Origin: Treponema sp.
GTDB taxonomy: Bacteria; Spirochaetota; Spirochaetia; Treponematales; Breznakiellaceae
NCBI GenBank assembly: GCA_031271075.1
Contig: JAISWN010000156.1
Span: forward strand, 1-16,264
Direction of reading: 5' to 3'
DNA: 16,264 nucleotides
Position 1 is the stretch's first letter. Every line of letters begins with the position of its first letter. Positions 1 through 7,972 of the stretch are shown here, piece after piece. The translations under genes were made by a program, and so were the position numbers. Under the pieces are notes generated by a model that saw only the letters and a program-made list of their open reading frames with translations, was not told the DNA's origin and ran no database searches.

Positions 1-636
1 CGTGTCATGGCCACGGGGAAAATTCTCTTTGCCGGATACCGGGGAGAGGACAAGTCCTGGATCACCGGGGATTTTTTGTATATCTTTGTCGGCCAGGGCA
101 TCGGATGCGCCATAGCGCACAACAACGAGCTGCTGCGGGGCGCTGTTTTTGGCGCCGGGGAACTGGGGCATACCACGGTGGCCCTGAACGGCCCCGAGTG
201 CAGGTGCGGCAAGCGCGGCTGCCTTGAGGCGATAGCCGGGGAATACGCCATAACCGGAAAGATGGCGGAGCTTATCAGGGGAAAGGGCGCCCCCATACTC
301 AGGCGGCTTGCGAAGAACCCTGAAAAGCCAAAGATAAGCGAAATTCTGGCGGCCTTTGAAAATCATGACAAGGATGTAGAGCCGGCTTTGTTTGAATGTA
401 TCGAATACCTCGCGGTAGGCGCGGCCAATGTCATCAACCTTTTCAATCCAAAATTGGTGGTATTTAACGGGCAGTTATTCACCAACAAGCGGCTCTGCGG
501 CGAGATGGAAGAGAAAATCAACAGCCATACCTTCTCGCTGATGAGGTCTGAAACATCGTTCATATTTGAGCAGTATAACGAAGATTTCTGCGCCATAAGC
601 GGCGCGGCTGCCGCGATAAAGAGGTTTCTTTTTTAG
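1..636 (+). CDS. ROK-family protein, C-terminal part (5' end outside window)
   Basis: The reading frame is already open at base 1, so this is the C-terminal ~211 residues of a longer protein. Counting from the first ATG at base 7, it shows the ROK core: a nucleotide-binding GQGIG at about 30-34, a GAGELGH segment at 49-55, and the zinc motif CxCGxxGCxE (C65, C67, C72, with H55 as the fourth ligand). ROK proteins are either sugar kinases or sugar-responsive repressors with an N-terminal winged helix. The deciding N-terminus is missing. It converges on a large sugar-uptake operon, so a repressor of that operon is a reasonable inference but is not shown. Family call firm, subclass open. Confidence 0.9.
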   Translation, partial: RVMATGKILFAGYRGEDKSWITGDFLYIFVGQGIGCAIAHNNELLRGAVFGAGELGHTTVALNGPECRCGKRGCLEAIAGEYAITGKMAELIRGKGAPILRRLAKNPEKPKISEILAAFENHDKDVEPALFECIEYLAVGAANVINLFNPKLVVFNGQLFTNKRLCGEMEEKINSHTFSLMRSETSFIFEQYNEDFCAISGAAAAIKRFLF

Positions 637-648
637 CGGCCCGGTATG

Positions 649-680
649 CATTTTGGGGAACCTTTGGGTTCCCCAAAATG
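649..680. terminator. Hairpin between convergent genes, probable bidirectional terminator
   Basis: A perfect 14-bp stem (CATTTTGGGGAACC at 649-662 pairing with 667-680) closes a 4-nt loop. It sits 12 nt past the ROK stop and 9 nt past the stop of the convergent binding-protein gene. Because the stem is perfect it forms equally on both transcripts. There is no clear U-run after it in either direction, so its efficiency as an intrinsic terminator is uncertain. It could also serve as a 3' stability hairpin. Confidence 0.7.
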
Positions 681-689
681 ATCGTCCTG

Positions 690-2303
690 TTAGTTCCGCG
701 CCCAGCGGTCATAGGCGGTCTGGAAGAGCGCCGTATACCGGGCGCCGCCCATATCGTTGATACGCTTAACATAATTTTCCCACTGGGAGAGTGAGAGTCG
801 TCCGGTAACAAACTGTACTTGGGATTCCTTGATGTAGGTGATAATATCGGAAAGCAGCGGGTTGAGTTCGTCCTGTTCTGCCGTGGTAAAGGACAAAAGC
901 GGCAGGGCCTTAACGCCGATTATGGGTTTTATAAAGTCATACGTCTTAAAAACAATAGGCGGAAGCCGGGCCTCTTCCAGCATATCGGTAGTAAAGGTGG
1001 GGGCACCGCCACCGGCAAAACCGATGGCGTACTGACCCATGGACTGGGGCATGTTGAGGCCGTTGGGATTCTTGCGGATCAGATCGGTCACCGTATAGGT
1101 TCCATCGGGTTTTTTGACGTAGGTTACGCCCTCTTCCCCGAGCCATATAAGCCGAGCCCCTTCTTCGCCGTAATAGTAGTCAATCCAGCGCATAGTCTCT
1201 GCGGGGTACTTGTTCCTGTTGGAAATAGCGAAGGCCCCCAGGGCGTATGTCAGGCCGACATTATTAAACTCGGCCTTTCCATCCCTGCCGGCGAAGGGCG
1301 GGGCATAGGTAAAGTATTCCTGGTTTTTCGAACCGATAATTTCCGGGTTATTGTTGTCAAAGAAAGCGCCGATTAGGTCCTGTTCGCCCTTAGCGGTGAA
1401 GGCCGCGAAGTCCTGGGTAAAACATTCAGGGTCGATAAGTCCCTTGGCATAGAGCCCGGCAAGCCATTGAAGCTGCTGCCGGTAGTTTTCGGTGATAGGA
1501 AAGAGCCGGATTTTCCCCGCGCTGTCTATGTCCACAAAGTAGTCCATGGAGATACTGTTCCCCAGGTTGCCCATACCGAAGGAACTATTGGTGGAAAGGA
1601 AGAGGCTTATCCCTGCCCGGCGGCAGGACCAGGGGATTTCGTCGTTGGGATTACCGTTGCCGTTGGCGTCCAGAGTCTTGAAGGCGGTGAGTACCGCCTC
1701 CAGTTCGTCCAGGGTAGCAGGTACTTTCGTGTTCACATTTTTAAGCCATCGCTCGTTGATCCAGTTGTAGCTCGCCGCTCCCGGGCTGCTCAAAGACTTC
1801 GTGGGCAGGGAATAGATATTCCCATCGGGCATCTTCATGGAGTTGTACATATCCGGCAGTTCCTTGAAGCGTTCTTTCAGGTTGACTCCATATTGGTCGA
1901 TGAGGTTGTTCAGGGCAATCAAAGCCCCCCTGGAACCGTAGTTGATCTGATCCGCCGTTGTAAGGGCGCAGCGGTAGAAAAAGTCCGGATAGTCACCACT
2001 GGCAAGGAGCACATTCTTTCGTTCCTGAAAACCCTGGTTGGGGGCCGTAGTCCACTCGATATGGATGTTAGACTTCTTCTCGTACTCGGTGAAGCAGTAG
2101 ATTTCGTTCCAGTTTTTGTGGGTCACATTCTGGTTCCCAAAGCCAGTGAGAGTGATCTTCTCCTTGACGATGGGATACCCTGTGGGGTTGAAGTTCGCTC
2201 CCGGAGCGGTAGTGGTATTCCCGCTTTGCCTGGTACCGCCAGCCATGACGAGTTGCACGGCCACCAACGCCGCCGCTGCCGCCATACTAACTCTCTTCAT
2301 CAT
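690..2303 (-). CDS. ABC sugar-binding protein, LplA/YtcQ type (family 1)
   Basis: A 537-residue protein with an N-terminal signal peptide (basic MMKR, then a hydrophobic run to about residue 20) ending VMA-GG. This suits signal peptidase I and has no lipobox cysteine. The length and the segment DANGNGNPNDEIP (212-224) match the long LplA/AlgQ-like oligosaccharide- or uronate-binding proteins, in which this loop is an EF-hand-like calcium site. Other recognisable segments are SGDYPDFF (102-109) and the MPDGNIYSLP stretch (158-167). GAGGAG lies 6 nt before the double ATG. It is the last gene of the operon, 19 nt after its LplC-type permease, and should capture the ligand for the 3218-4138/2323-3204 permease pair. 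The substrate cannot be read from the sequence. Confidence 0.92.
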   Translation of the reverse strand: MMKRVSMAAAAALVAVQLVMAGGTRQSGNTTTAPGANFNPTGYPIVKEKITLTGFGNQNVTHKNWNEIYCFTEYEKKSNIHIEWTTAPNQGFQERKNVLLASGDYPDFFYRCALTTADQINYGSRGALIALNNLIDQYGVNLKERFKELPDMYNSMKMPDGNIYSLPTKSLSSPGAASYNWINERWLKNVNTKVPATLDELEAVLTAFKTLDANGNGNPNDEIPWSCRRAGISLFLSTNSSFGMGNLGNSISMDYFVDIDSAGKIRLFPITENYRQQLQWLAGLYAKGLIDPECFTQDFAAFTAKGEQDLIGAFFDNNNPEIIGSKNQEYFTYAPPFAGRDGKAEFNNVGLTYALGAFAISNRNKYPAETMRWIDYYYGEEGARLIWLGEEGVTYVKKPDGTYTVTDLIRKNPNGLNMPQSMGQYAIGFAGGGAPTFTTDMLEEARLPPIVFKTYDFIKPIIGVKALPLLSFTTAEQDELNPLLSDIITYIKESQVQFVTGRLSLSQWENYVKRINDMGGARYTALFQTAYDRWARN

Positions 2304-2322
2304 AATTTTCTCCTCTCTATCG

Positions 2323-3204
2323 TTAACCTTTTATTGCCCCCAGCATAACGCCTTTTACAAAGTGCCGCTGGATAAAAGGATAAACCGCCATTACCGGTAC
2401 GCTTGCCACAATGATGAGCGCGTATTTGATGGCCTCCCCCTGGAGCACCTGATCAGCAAAGCCCTGGGTATCCACCAGATCCTGCACCTGGGAAAGCAGA
2501 AGTATCTCCCGAAGGAAGAGCTGCAGGGGGTATTTGGCCCGGGAACTCAGGTAGAGCAAAGCCTGAAAATATTGGTTCCAGTGGGCCACCCCGTAAAACA
2601 GGCATATCACCGCGATGATGGACTTGGAAAGGGGCAGGATAATCCGGAACATGATGTAAAGCTGGCTTGCCCCATCCGCTTCGGCGGACTCAATGAGGGA
2701 GTCGGGGATCGCTGTTTGGAAATAGGTCCGCATGACCACCAGATTGTACATAGAGATCGCCCCGGGGAGGATCATGGCCCACATGGAATTGAGGAGCCCC
2801 ACTTTTTTTACCACCAGGTAGGTGGGGATCATTCCGCCGGAGAAGAACATGGTTAAGGCAAATATCATAGTTAAAAAAGTCCGTCCAAAAAGATCCTTCC
2901 GGGAGAGGATATAAGCACCAAAAAAGGTTAAGGCTATATTTGTCACAGTTCCGAGAATCACGAGCATGAGCGAATTTCTATAACCCATCATAAGGTCCTG
3001 ATGCTTGAACACATCGGTGTAGGCGCTGATACGGGGTTCAAGAGGCCAGAGAACCATCCTCCCCTGGAGCACCGCCAAAGGGGATGATATGGACGCGCTG
3101 GCTACATAAACCAGGGGATAAAGGACGAGCAGGAAAATAATTATACATATCCCCAGGTTCAGAATATCGAATATCAAATCACTTCTGGAACGCCGGATTT
3201 TCAT
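2323..3204 (-). CDS. ABC carbohydrate permease, LplC/YtcP type
   Basis: A 293-residue integral membrane protein of the MalG-like binding-protein-dependent permease family. The cytoplasmic EAA loop that docks to the ATPase is at about 172-191 (ESAEADGASQLYIMFRIILP). Hydrophobic helices run from residue ~14 onward. The FSGGMIPTYL stretch (121-130) is characteristic of the LplC/YtcP subgroup. GGGAGG lies 7 nt before the ATG. It follows the LplB-type gene by 13 nt and precedes the LplA-type binding protein by 19 nt, so the three form one importer. No ATPase gene lies in this cluster. Confidence 0.93.
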   Translation of the reverse strand: MKIRRSRSDLIFDILNLGICIIIFLLVLYPLVYVASASISSPLAVLQGRMVLWPLEPRISAYTDVFKHQDLMMGYRNSLMLVILGTVTNIALTFFGAYILSRKDLFGRTFLTMIFALTMFFSGGMIPTYLVVKKVGLLNSMWAMILPGAISMYNLVVMRTYFQTAIPDSLIESAEADGASQLYIMFRIILPLSKSIIAVICLFYGVAHWNQYFQALLYLSSRAKYPLQLFLREILLLSQVQDLVDTQGFADQVLQGEAIKYALIIVASVPVMAVYPFIQRHFVKGVMLGAIKG

Positions 3205-3217
3205 TGGACTTCCTCCC

Positions 3218-4138
3218 TTAAAACAGGCTGATTGCGCCGGTTCTTTTCACGAATGTATTGACGATGACCAACAGGGTGCAGTTAATCACCGAGTTGAAGA
3301 GCCCCACCGCCGATGCAAAGGATATTTGAGCATCCACCATGCCCGCCCGGTACACATAGGTGGAGATGACATCCGAGGTGGGCATATTAAGGTTGTTCTG
3401 CATCAAGAAGATCTTTTCAAAACCCACGCTCATAAGCTGACCGCACTGGAGGATCAGGAGGATGATAATGGTGGGCATGATGCTGGGAAGCGTCACGTGG
3501 ATGATCCGCTTGAACGTCGAAGCCCCGTCCACCACTGCCGCCTCGAAAAGACTGGGATCGATGCCGGCGATTGCCGCGATATAGATGATGGAACTCCAGC
3601 CGCAGTTCTGCCAGATGCCGGAAAAGACATAAAGGGTTTTAAACCAGCCGGGTTCCGCCATAAAAAACACCGGCTCCCCGCCCAAGGCCCGGATCGCGAG
3701 ATTGACGATACCTGTCCGGGGGGAAAGCATTGCCGTCATCATCCCCACCACCACCACGATTGACAGGAAGTGGGGGGCGTAAGTAAGCATCTGCATGGTT
3801 TTACGGAACCTGCCAGACCGGAGTTCGCTGAGTAAAATGGCCAGTATGATAGGTGCGGGAAAGGCGGCGGCCAACTGGTAAAAGCTTATCCCAAAAGTAT
3901 TCCTGATAATACGTACAAACTGGTAGGAATTAAAAAAACGCAGGAAATGTTTGAAGCCCACAAGGGGACTGCCGGAGATGCCGTCCATAGGATTGTAGTC
4001 CCGGAAAGCGATCTGCACTCCATACATCGGCCAATAATGAAAGATGACAAAGTAGGCAACAATAGGAATCAGACATAGGTAGAACTGCCAATACTTCCGC
4101 GCTGACCGGCTGATACGCCGCCTTATGGTTTTGTCCAT
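3218..4138 (-). CDS. ABC carbohydrate permease, LplB/YteP type
   Basis: A 306-residue membrane protein with the basic N-terminus, the first helix and the HYWPMYGVQIAFRDYNP stretch (34-50) typical of the LplB/YteP subgroup of MalF-like permeases. The EAA loop is EAAVVDGASTFKRIIHVTLP (199-218). It is the inner-membrane partner of the 2323-3204 permease. It starts 9 nt after the upstream isomerase gene stops; the ribosome site (AGGGAA) is weak and overlaps that stop, which suggests translational coupling. The ligand is unknown; characterised relatives carry oligosaccharides or uronate oligomers. Confidence 0.93.
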   Translation of the reverse strand: MDKTIRRRISRSARKYWQFYLCLIPIVAYFVIFHYWPMYGVQIAFRDYNPMDGISGSPLVGFKHFLRFFNSYQFVRIIRNTFGISFYQLAAAFPAPIILAILLSELRSGRFRKTMQMLTYAPHFLSIVVVVGMMTAMLSPRTGIVNLAIRALGGEPVFFMAEPGWFKTLYVFSGIWQNCGWSSIIYIAAIAGIDPSLFEAAVVDGASTFKRIIHVTLPSIMPTIIILLILQCGQLMSVGFEKIFLMQNNLNMPTSDVISTYVYRAGMVDAQISFASAVGLFNSVINCTLLVIVNTFVKRTGAISLF

Positions 4139-4147
4139 ATTCGTTCC

Positions 4148-5053
4148 CTACAGATACTGGCCGATATGCTTCTTTGCCAGCAGCAGGCCGGCTTTCACCT
4201 TATCTTCGCTGCCGCTCCAGACCGGGTCTTCATGCTCAATGCTGATAACGCCGGTATAGTCAATCTCGTAAAGCCGGGAAACTATCTTTGACCAATCCAG
4301 GTCCCCCAGCCCGGGCAGACGGTAACGCCACCAGAGGTTTTTTTCATTACCGTGGGGCGCGTTGAAGGAATCTTTCTCCCGGGAAAAGTGCTGCAAGATG
4401 CCAACCCGCTTTAAGGACTGCATATCCACTTCGCAGTCCTTACCGTGGACATGGAAGATCCGGTCCCGGTAACGGAGGATAAGGTCGTAGGGTTCGATGA
4501 ACTGCCAGACCAGGTGGGAGGGATCGTAGACAAGCCCCACCTGAGCGGAACCTATCTTTTCGAAGAGCATATCCCAGATCCACGGGGAAGTAGCGATGTT
4601 CCCCATGAGGGGACAGTTTTCAAAGCAGAGCCTTACCCCGTTTTTTTCCGCCTCTTCGGCGAAACCCTTAAAGAGTTCCCCTACGGCGTCAAGGCTTGCC
4701 TCGCCGTGATAGCCGGCGGGGTGTTCCCGGGAAAAGGATGCGCCCTCGATACCGGTGGAACAGATCACTTTATCGATACCGAATTTCTTCGCCCAGCGGA
4801 TCCGCTCAAGCAGACTGGCCCTGAAACTTTCCGCCTCCTCCTGCTTTTCCGAAAGAAAGTTCCGGCAGAAGATGAAGGCGGAAAACCGGACCTTCCCTTT
4901 CGAGAGGACCGCGTCGAATGTCTTTTCGTCGATGGGGATGCCGGGGCCGATCTCCAGGGCGTCAAAACCGTTGTCCGCCGCCCAGTCCGCTATGACCGCT
5001 ATATCCTTGAGCCCCATTCCGGTGAGGCTGTTGGTGATAAAGCAGGTTTTCAT
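4148..5053 (-). CDS. TIM-barrel sugar isomerase/epimerase (xylose isomerase-like)
   Basis: A 301-residue protein of the AP-endonuclease-2/xylose isomerase-like TIM-barrel family. The expected divalent-metal ligands are visible: E145 in RLCFEN, D177 and H180 in VYDPSHLVW, H201/H203 in FHVHGKD, and E273 in ISIEHED. It has no signal peptide, so it is cytoplasmic. Relatives include inosose dehydratase IolE, hydroxypyruvate isomerase, 3-keto-hexose epimerase YcjR and the DgpC-type deglycosylation subunit. Its ATG overlaps the dehydrogenase stop by 4 nt (ATGA), the tightest coupling in the operon, so the two probably act in consecutive steps on one substrate. The exact reaction cannot be assigned. 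Confidence 0.88.
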   Translation of the reverse strand: MKTCFITNSLTGMGLKDIAVIADWAADNGFDALEIGPGIPIDEKTFDAVLSKGKVRFSAFIFCRNFLSEKQEEAESFRASLLERIRWAKKFGIDKVICSTGIEGASFSREHPAGYHGEASLDAVGELFKGFAEEAEKNGVRLCFENCPLMGNIATSPWIWDMLFEKIGSAQVGLVYDPSHLVWQFIEPYDLILRYRDRIFHVHGKDCEVDMQSLKRVGILQHFSREKDSFNAPHGNEKNLWWRYRLPGLGDLDWSKIVSRLYEIDYTGVISIEHEDPVWSGSEDKVKAGLLLAKKHIGQYL

Positions 5054-6150
5054 AAATTTACTATCTCCCCGCGTTCGGCGGCCTCGTTGACCTTTTCCAG
5101 GAGCTGCTGGATGTAGAGCCCCCGCTCAATCTCCCGGTCCCCGCAATCTCCGCCGTTCCGTATAGCGTTGATAAAATCCATCGCTATCCCCCGGTGACCC
5201 TCCCGGCCGGAAAATTCCGGGGGCACCTCCTCCCAGGCCATCGGCCCCGTGTAGCCTCCCCCTTTTTCTTTGAGTTGGATCCCCAGCCGCTGGGTCTCTC
5301 CCGGCTTCTTCGGTCCCTGGGCATTGAACAGGAGCATCCCCCCCTCGCCGGTTATCTGGAGGGTCTGGAAGGGTATACCAATCCGGCAAGCATAGAAGGA
5401 ACAGAGACTGCCTTTTTCAGTGACGGCGTTAAAGACCGCAGCGTCATCGTTGGTCACCGGTAACATGCCGCTGCCGTCAACGGCGGGCCGTTGGGTGATA
5501 AAGGTATTCTTAAAACTCTGAACCCGGCAGATCTTACCGTTTTCCCCGGACAAAAGATAATCCGCCAGATCCAGCATGTGGCTACCAAAATCGGGCAGGG
5601 CACCGGCGCCAGACTGTTCCTTGTCCATCCGCCATTCCCGTTTTACCTTCACCGGGTCAGCAATCCGGGGCCCCCCAAGCTGCTGGACACAGGAGTAGAC
5701 CCGGCCGATCTTCCCTTCATCAATGATCTTCTTCATCCAGCGGACGGCGGGGATGTCCCGATAGTTAAAGCCCACCATGGCGATCACCTTGTTGCGGCGC
5801 CCCCGGACATAATCGACAAACTTTTTCGCTTCGACCCAGGAGACGGACAGGGGTTTCTCGCAGAGAAAGTGCTTTCCCGCGTCCACCGCCGCCTTTGCCG
5901 CCGGAAAATGCTGGTTATTGGGAACGCAGATGCTGATCGCGTCAACTGCCGCCAAAAGCTCTTCCATGGAGACACAGATTTTCCCGCCGGATATATTGTT
6001 ATCCTTTATGAACTGTTCGGCCCTCCCGGGGATAACATCGTAAAAGGCGGTAATTTCCGCCTCCGGCAACCCCTGGTATGCCTGGATATGGGCCTTGGCG
6101 ATGCCGATGGTATAACCTGTGCCAACAATGCCGATTCTTAGCTTGTTCAT
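5050..6150 (-). CDS. Gfo/Idh/MocA-family NAD(P)-dependent sugar dehydrogenase
   Basis: A 366-residue cytoplasmic oxidoreductase. The Rossmann GTGYTI lies at 10-15, the CVPNNQH segment at 75-81, and the family EKP motif at 98-100 with the catalytic-type lysine K99. The C-terminal-domain LPDFGSH (185-191) provides the conserved Asp/His pair. The family oxidises or rearranges sugar and polyol hydroxyls (glucose-fructose oxidoreductase, inositol dehydrogenase, glycoside 3-dehydrogenases such as YcjS and DgpA). AAGGAG lies 6 nt before the ATG. It sits between the two importers and overlaps the TIM-barrel gene by 4 nt, which fits an oxidation-then-epimerisation or elimination pair. The substrate is unknown. 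Confidence 0.92.
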   Translation of the reverse strand: MNKLRIGIVGTGYTIGIAKAHIQAYQGLPEAEITAFYDVIPGRAEQFIKDNNISGGKICVSMEELLAAVDAISICVPNNQHFPAAKAAVDAGKHFLCEKPLSVSWVEAKKFVDYVRGRRNKVIAMVGFNYRDIPAVRWMKKIIDEGKIGRVYSCVQQLGGPRIADPVKVKREWRMDKEQSGAGALPDFGSHMLDLADYLLSGENGKICRVQSFKNTFITQRPAVDGSGMLPVTNDDAAVFNAVTEKGSLCSFYACRIGIPFQTLQITGEGGMLLFNAQGPKKPGETQRLGIQLKEKGGGYTGPMAWEEVPPEFSGREGHRGIAMDFINAIRNGGDCGDREIERGLYIQQLLEKVNEAAERGEIVNL

Positions 6151-6183
6151 AAAATACTCCTTTTGACCCGGAATTTTTAAGCC

Positions 6184-7020
6184 TTAGCTTTTTACCGCCC
6201 CGGCCACGCCGTTTACAAAATATTTCTGACAGAATATAAATCCGATAATCACCGGGAAGACAGCCAGCACGCCCCCTGCGGCGATGGCCCCCCAGTCAAC
6301 GATGTTTTCCCCCCTAAAAGCATAAAGCCCCACCGCCAGGGTGCGGGATTTCGGATAGTTGAGGGTGAGTACCAGGGGAAGCATAAAAGAATTCCAGGTC
6401 CAGATTGATTCCATGATGACGGTGGTAAGCACTATTGGTTTTGCCAGAGGCAGCATGATCCGGCTGAAGGTTTTTACAAAACCGCAGCCGTCAATCACCG
6501 AAGCCTCTTCAAGCTCTTTGGGAATTTGTTTGTAGTAACTGGAAAAAAGCATGATAAAAACCACATGGGTGCCCCCTGCCTGGGCCGCGATCAGTCCGGA
6601 GAGTTTTCCCAGCAGCCCCAGGGACTTGATGATCTGAAAAACAGGTATGACAGTAGAAACCAGGGGAATAGTAATGCTGGCGATAAAGACACTCAACGCC
6701 GCCTGTTTGCCGAAAAACTGATACCGGCCCAGCACATAACCCGAAAGAGTAGTCATGGCCACCACCAGCAGCACGGCGAAAACGGTGACCGTCACCGAAT
6801 TCATGAAGTACCGCCCGAAATCGGCCTGCCCCCAGATCTTGGCATAGTTTTCAACGCTGAATTCCCTGGGGATAAGGTTAAGCGTACCGGCGATAATATC
6901 GTTGTTCGTTTTGAATGAAGCGGAAAACATCCACAAGAAAGGATAAACCCACAGCAGAGAAACAAGGGTCAAAAACAGGTAGAGAATGATGATTCCCGGT
7001 GAAACCCTGAATTTCCGCAT
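6184..7020 (-). CDS. ABC sugar permease, MalG/UgpE type
   Basis: A 278-residue membrane protein from the preferred ATG at 7018-7020. The EAA loop EEASVIDGCGFVKTFSRIML lies at 171-190, and helices begin at about residue 10. A longer frame would start at TTG 7042-7044, inside the preceding permease gene. The ATG is preferred because GGAGG lies 8 nt before it and it follows the upstream stop by only 4 nt. It is the second permease of the 7973-9412 binding-protein system and sits 33 nt upstream of the dehydrogenase gene. The ligand is unspecified; sugar or glycoside is likely from the family. Confidence 0.92.
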   Translation of the reverse strand: MRKFRVSPGIIILYLFLTLVSLLWVYPFLWMFSASFKTNNDIIAGTLNLIPREFSVENYAKIWGQADFGRYFMNSVTVTVFAVLLVVAMTTLSGYVLGRYQFFGKQAALSVFIASITIPLVSTVIPVFQIIKSLGLLGKLSGLIAAQAGGTHVVFIMLFSSYYKQIPKELEEASVIDGCGFVKTFSRIMLPLAKPIVLTTVIMESIWTWNSFMLPLVLTLNYPKSRTLAVGLYAFRGENIVDWGAIAAGGVLAVFPVIIGFIFCQKYFVNGVAGAVKS

Positions 7021-7024
7021 CCTT

Positions 7025-7936
7025 CTACCCTCCGAATTTTTCAAAGAACCGTTTCAGCCACTGGAGCCCCAACGTAACGGCGATAACGATGATGCCGAAG
7101 GCAAAGGCCGCCGCGCTGGCGTAACCCATCCGGGGCATTCCAATCTCGCTGGCAAACGCGGCCCGATACACAAAGGTGGCGATCACGTCGGTGGCGTAGT
7201 AGGGGCCGCCGTTGGTCATGGTCTTGATAATATCAAACACTTTGAGGGAGTTGATGATATTGAGGAGGGTGATGGTCCCCGCGATGGGCAGCATCATGGG
7301 CAGCACTATCTGAAAGAGGGTCCTCACCCTTCCCGCGCCGTCAACATCGGCGGCCTCGTATACATCCTGGGGGATGCTCGAAAGCCCCGCAAGCCAATAG
7401 ATCATGTAGGTGCCCATATCCTTCCATACGGAGATGAACACCACCGTGGTCATGGCGGTTTTGGCATCCCCCAGCCAGCGGATCCCCTCGTTCACGATCC
7501 CGGTTTTGAGCAGGACAGTATTGACCGGCCCTGTGGAACCCCAGATGAACACCATCACGATGCCGATGATCGACGCGGTGGTTATCACCGGGATAAAAAG
7601 GAAAGTCCTAAAGACGACCCTTCCCCGCAGGGCCTCCATGTTTAGTATGTAGGCAAAGGTCAGGGAAACCACGAGGAACAGGGGAACCGCCTGGAAGGTG
7701 TAGATAAAACTGTTCTTTACCGAGTTCCAGAAGACCTGGTCCCCCAGCAGTTCCCGGTAGTTGGCCAACCCGGCAAAGACGGTACGGGAACTCAGGCCCG
7801 ACCAGTCGAGAAAAGAATAGTAGATTCCGGTTAAAATCGGTATTCCCTGGAAGACCAGATAAGAAACCACCGTGGGAACCATAAAAGCCCAGCACAGGGA
7901 AGTGAGCCGTATTTTTTTCCTGGCCGTCAGGGTCAT
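7025..7936 (-). CDS. ABC sugar permease, MalF/UgpA type
   Basis: A 303-residue membrane protein with a basic N-terminus, a first helix at about 13-30 and a YYSFLDWSG segment (39-47) typical of UgpA/LacF-like permeases. The EAA loop is EAADVDGAGRVRTLFQIVLP (194-213). GGAGG lies 6 nt before the ATG. It follows its binding-protein gene by 36 nt and carries the ribosome site of the next permease within its own last codons, so the two permeases should be made in matched amounts. Confidence 0.93.
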   Translation of the reverse strand: MTLTARKKIRLTSLCWAFMVPTVVSYLVFQGIPILTGIYYSFLDWSGLSSRTVFAGLANYRELLGDQVFWNSVKNSFIYTFQAVPLFLVVSLTFAYILNMEALRGRVVFRTFLFIPVITTASIIGIVMVFIWGSTGPVNTVLLKTGIVNEGIRWLGDAKTAMTTVVFISVWKDMGTYMIYWLAGLSSIPQDVYEAADVDGAGRVRTLFQIVLPMMLPIAGTITLLNIINSLKVFDIIKTMTNGGPYYATDVIATFVYRAAFASEIGMPRMGYASAAAFAFGIIVIAVTLGLQWLKRFFEKFGG

Positions 7937-7972
7937 CGTTTTCCTCCGTATTGCCGGTCTCGCCGGGCCACC

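Noticed and set aside
1467..2348. 293-codon plus-strand frame opposite the LplA-type binding protein
   Set aside because: It is antisense to a clearly recognisable gene and shows no family motifs; long opposite-strand frames are expected in GC-rich coding DNA.
7021..7044. TTG start adding 8 residues to the UgpE-type permease
   Set aside because: It lies inside the upstream permease gene without a ribosome site, while the ATG at 7018-7020 has GGAGG at good spacing.
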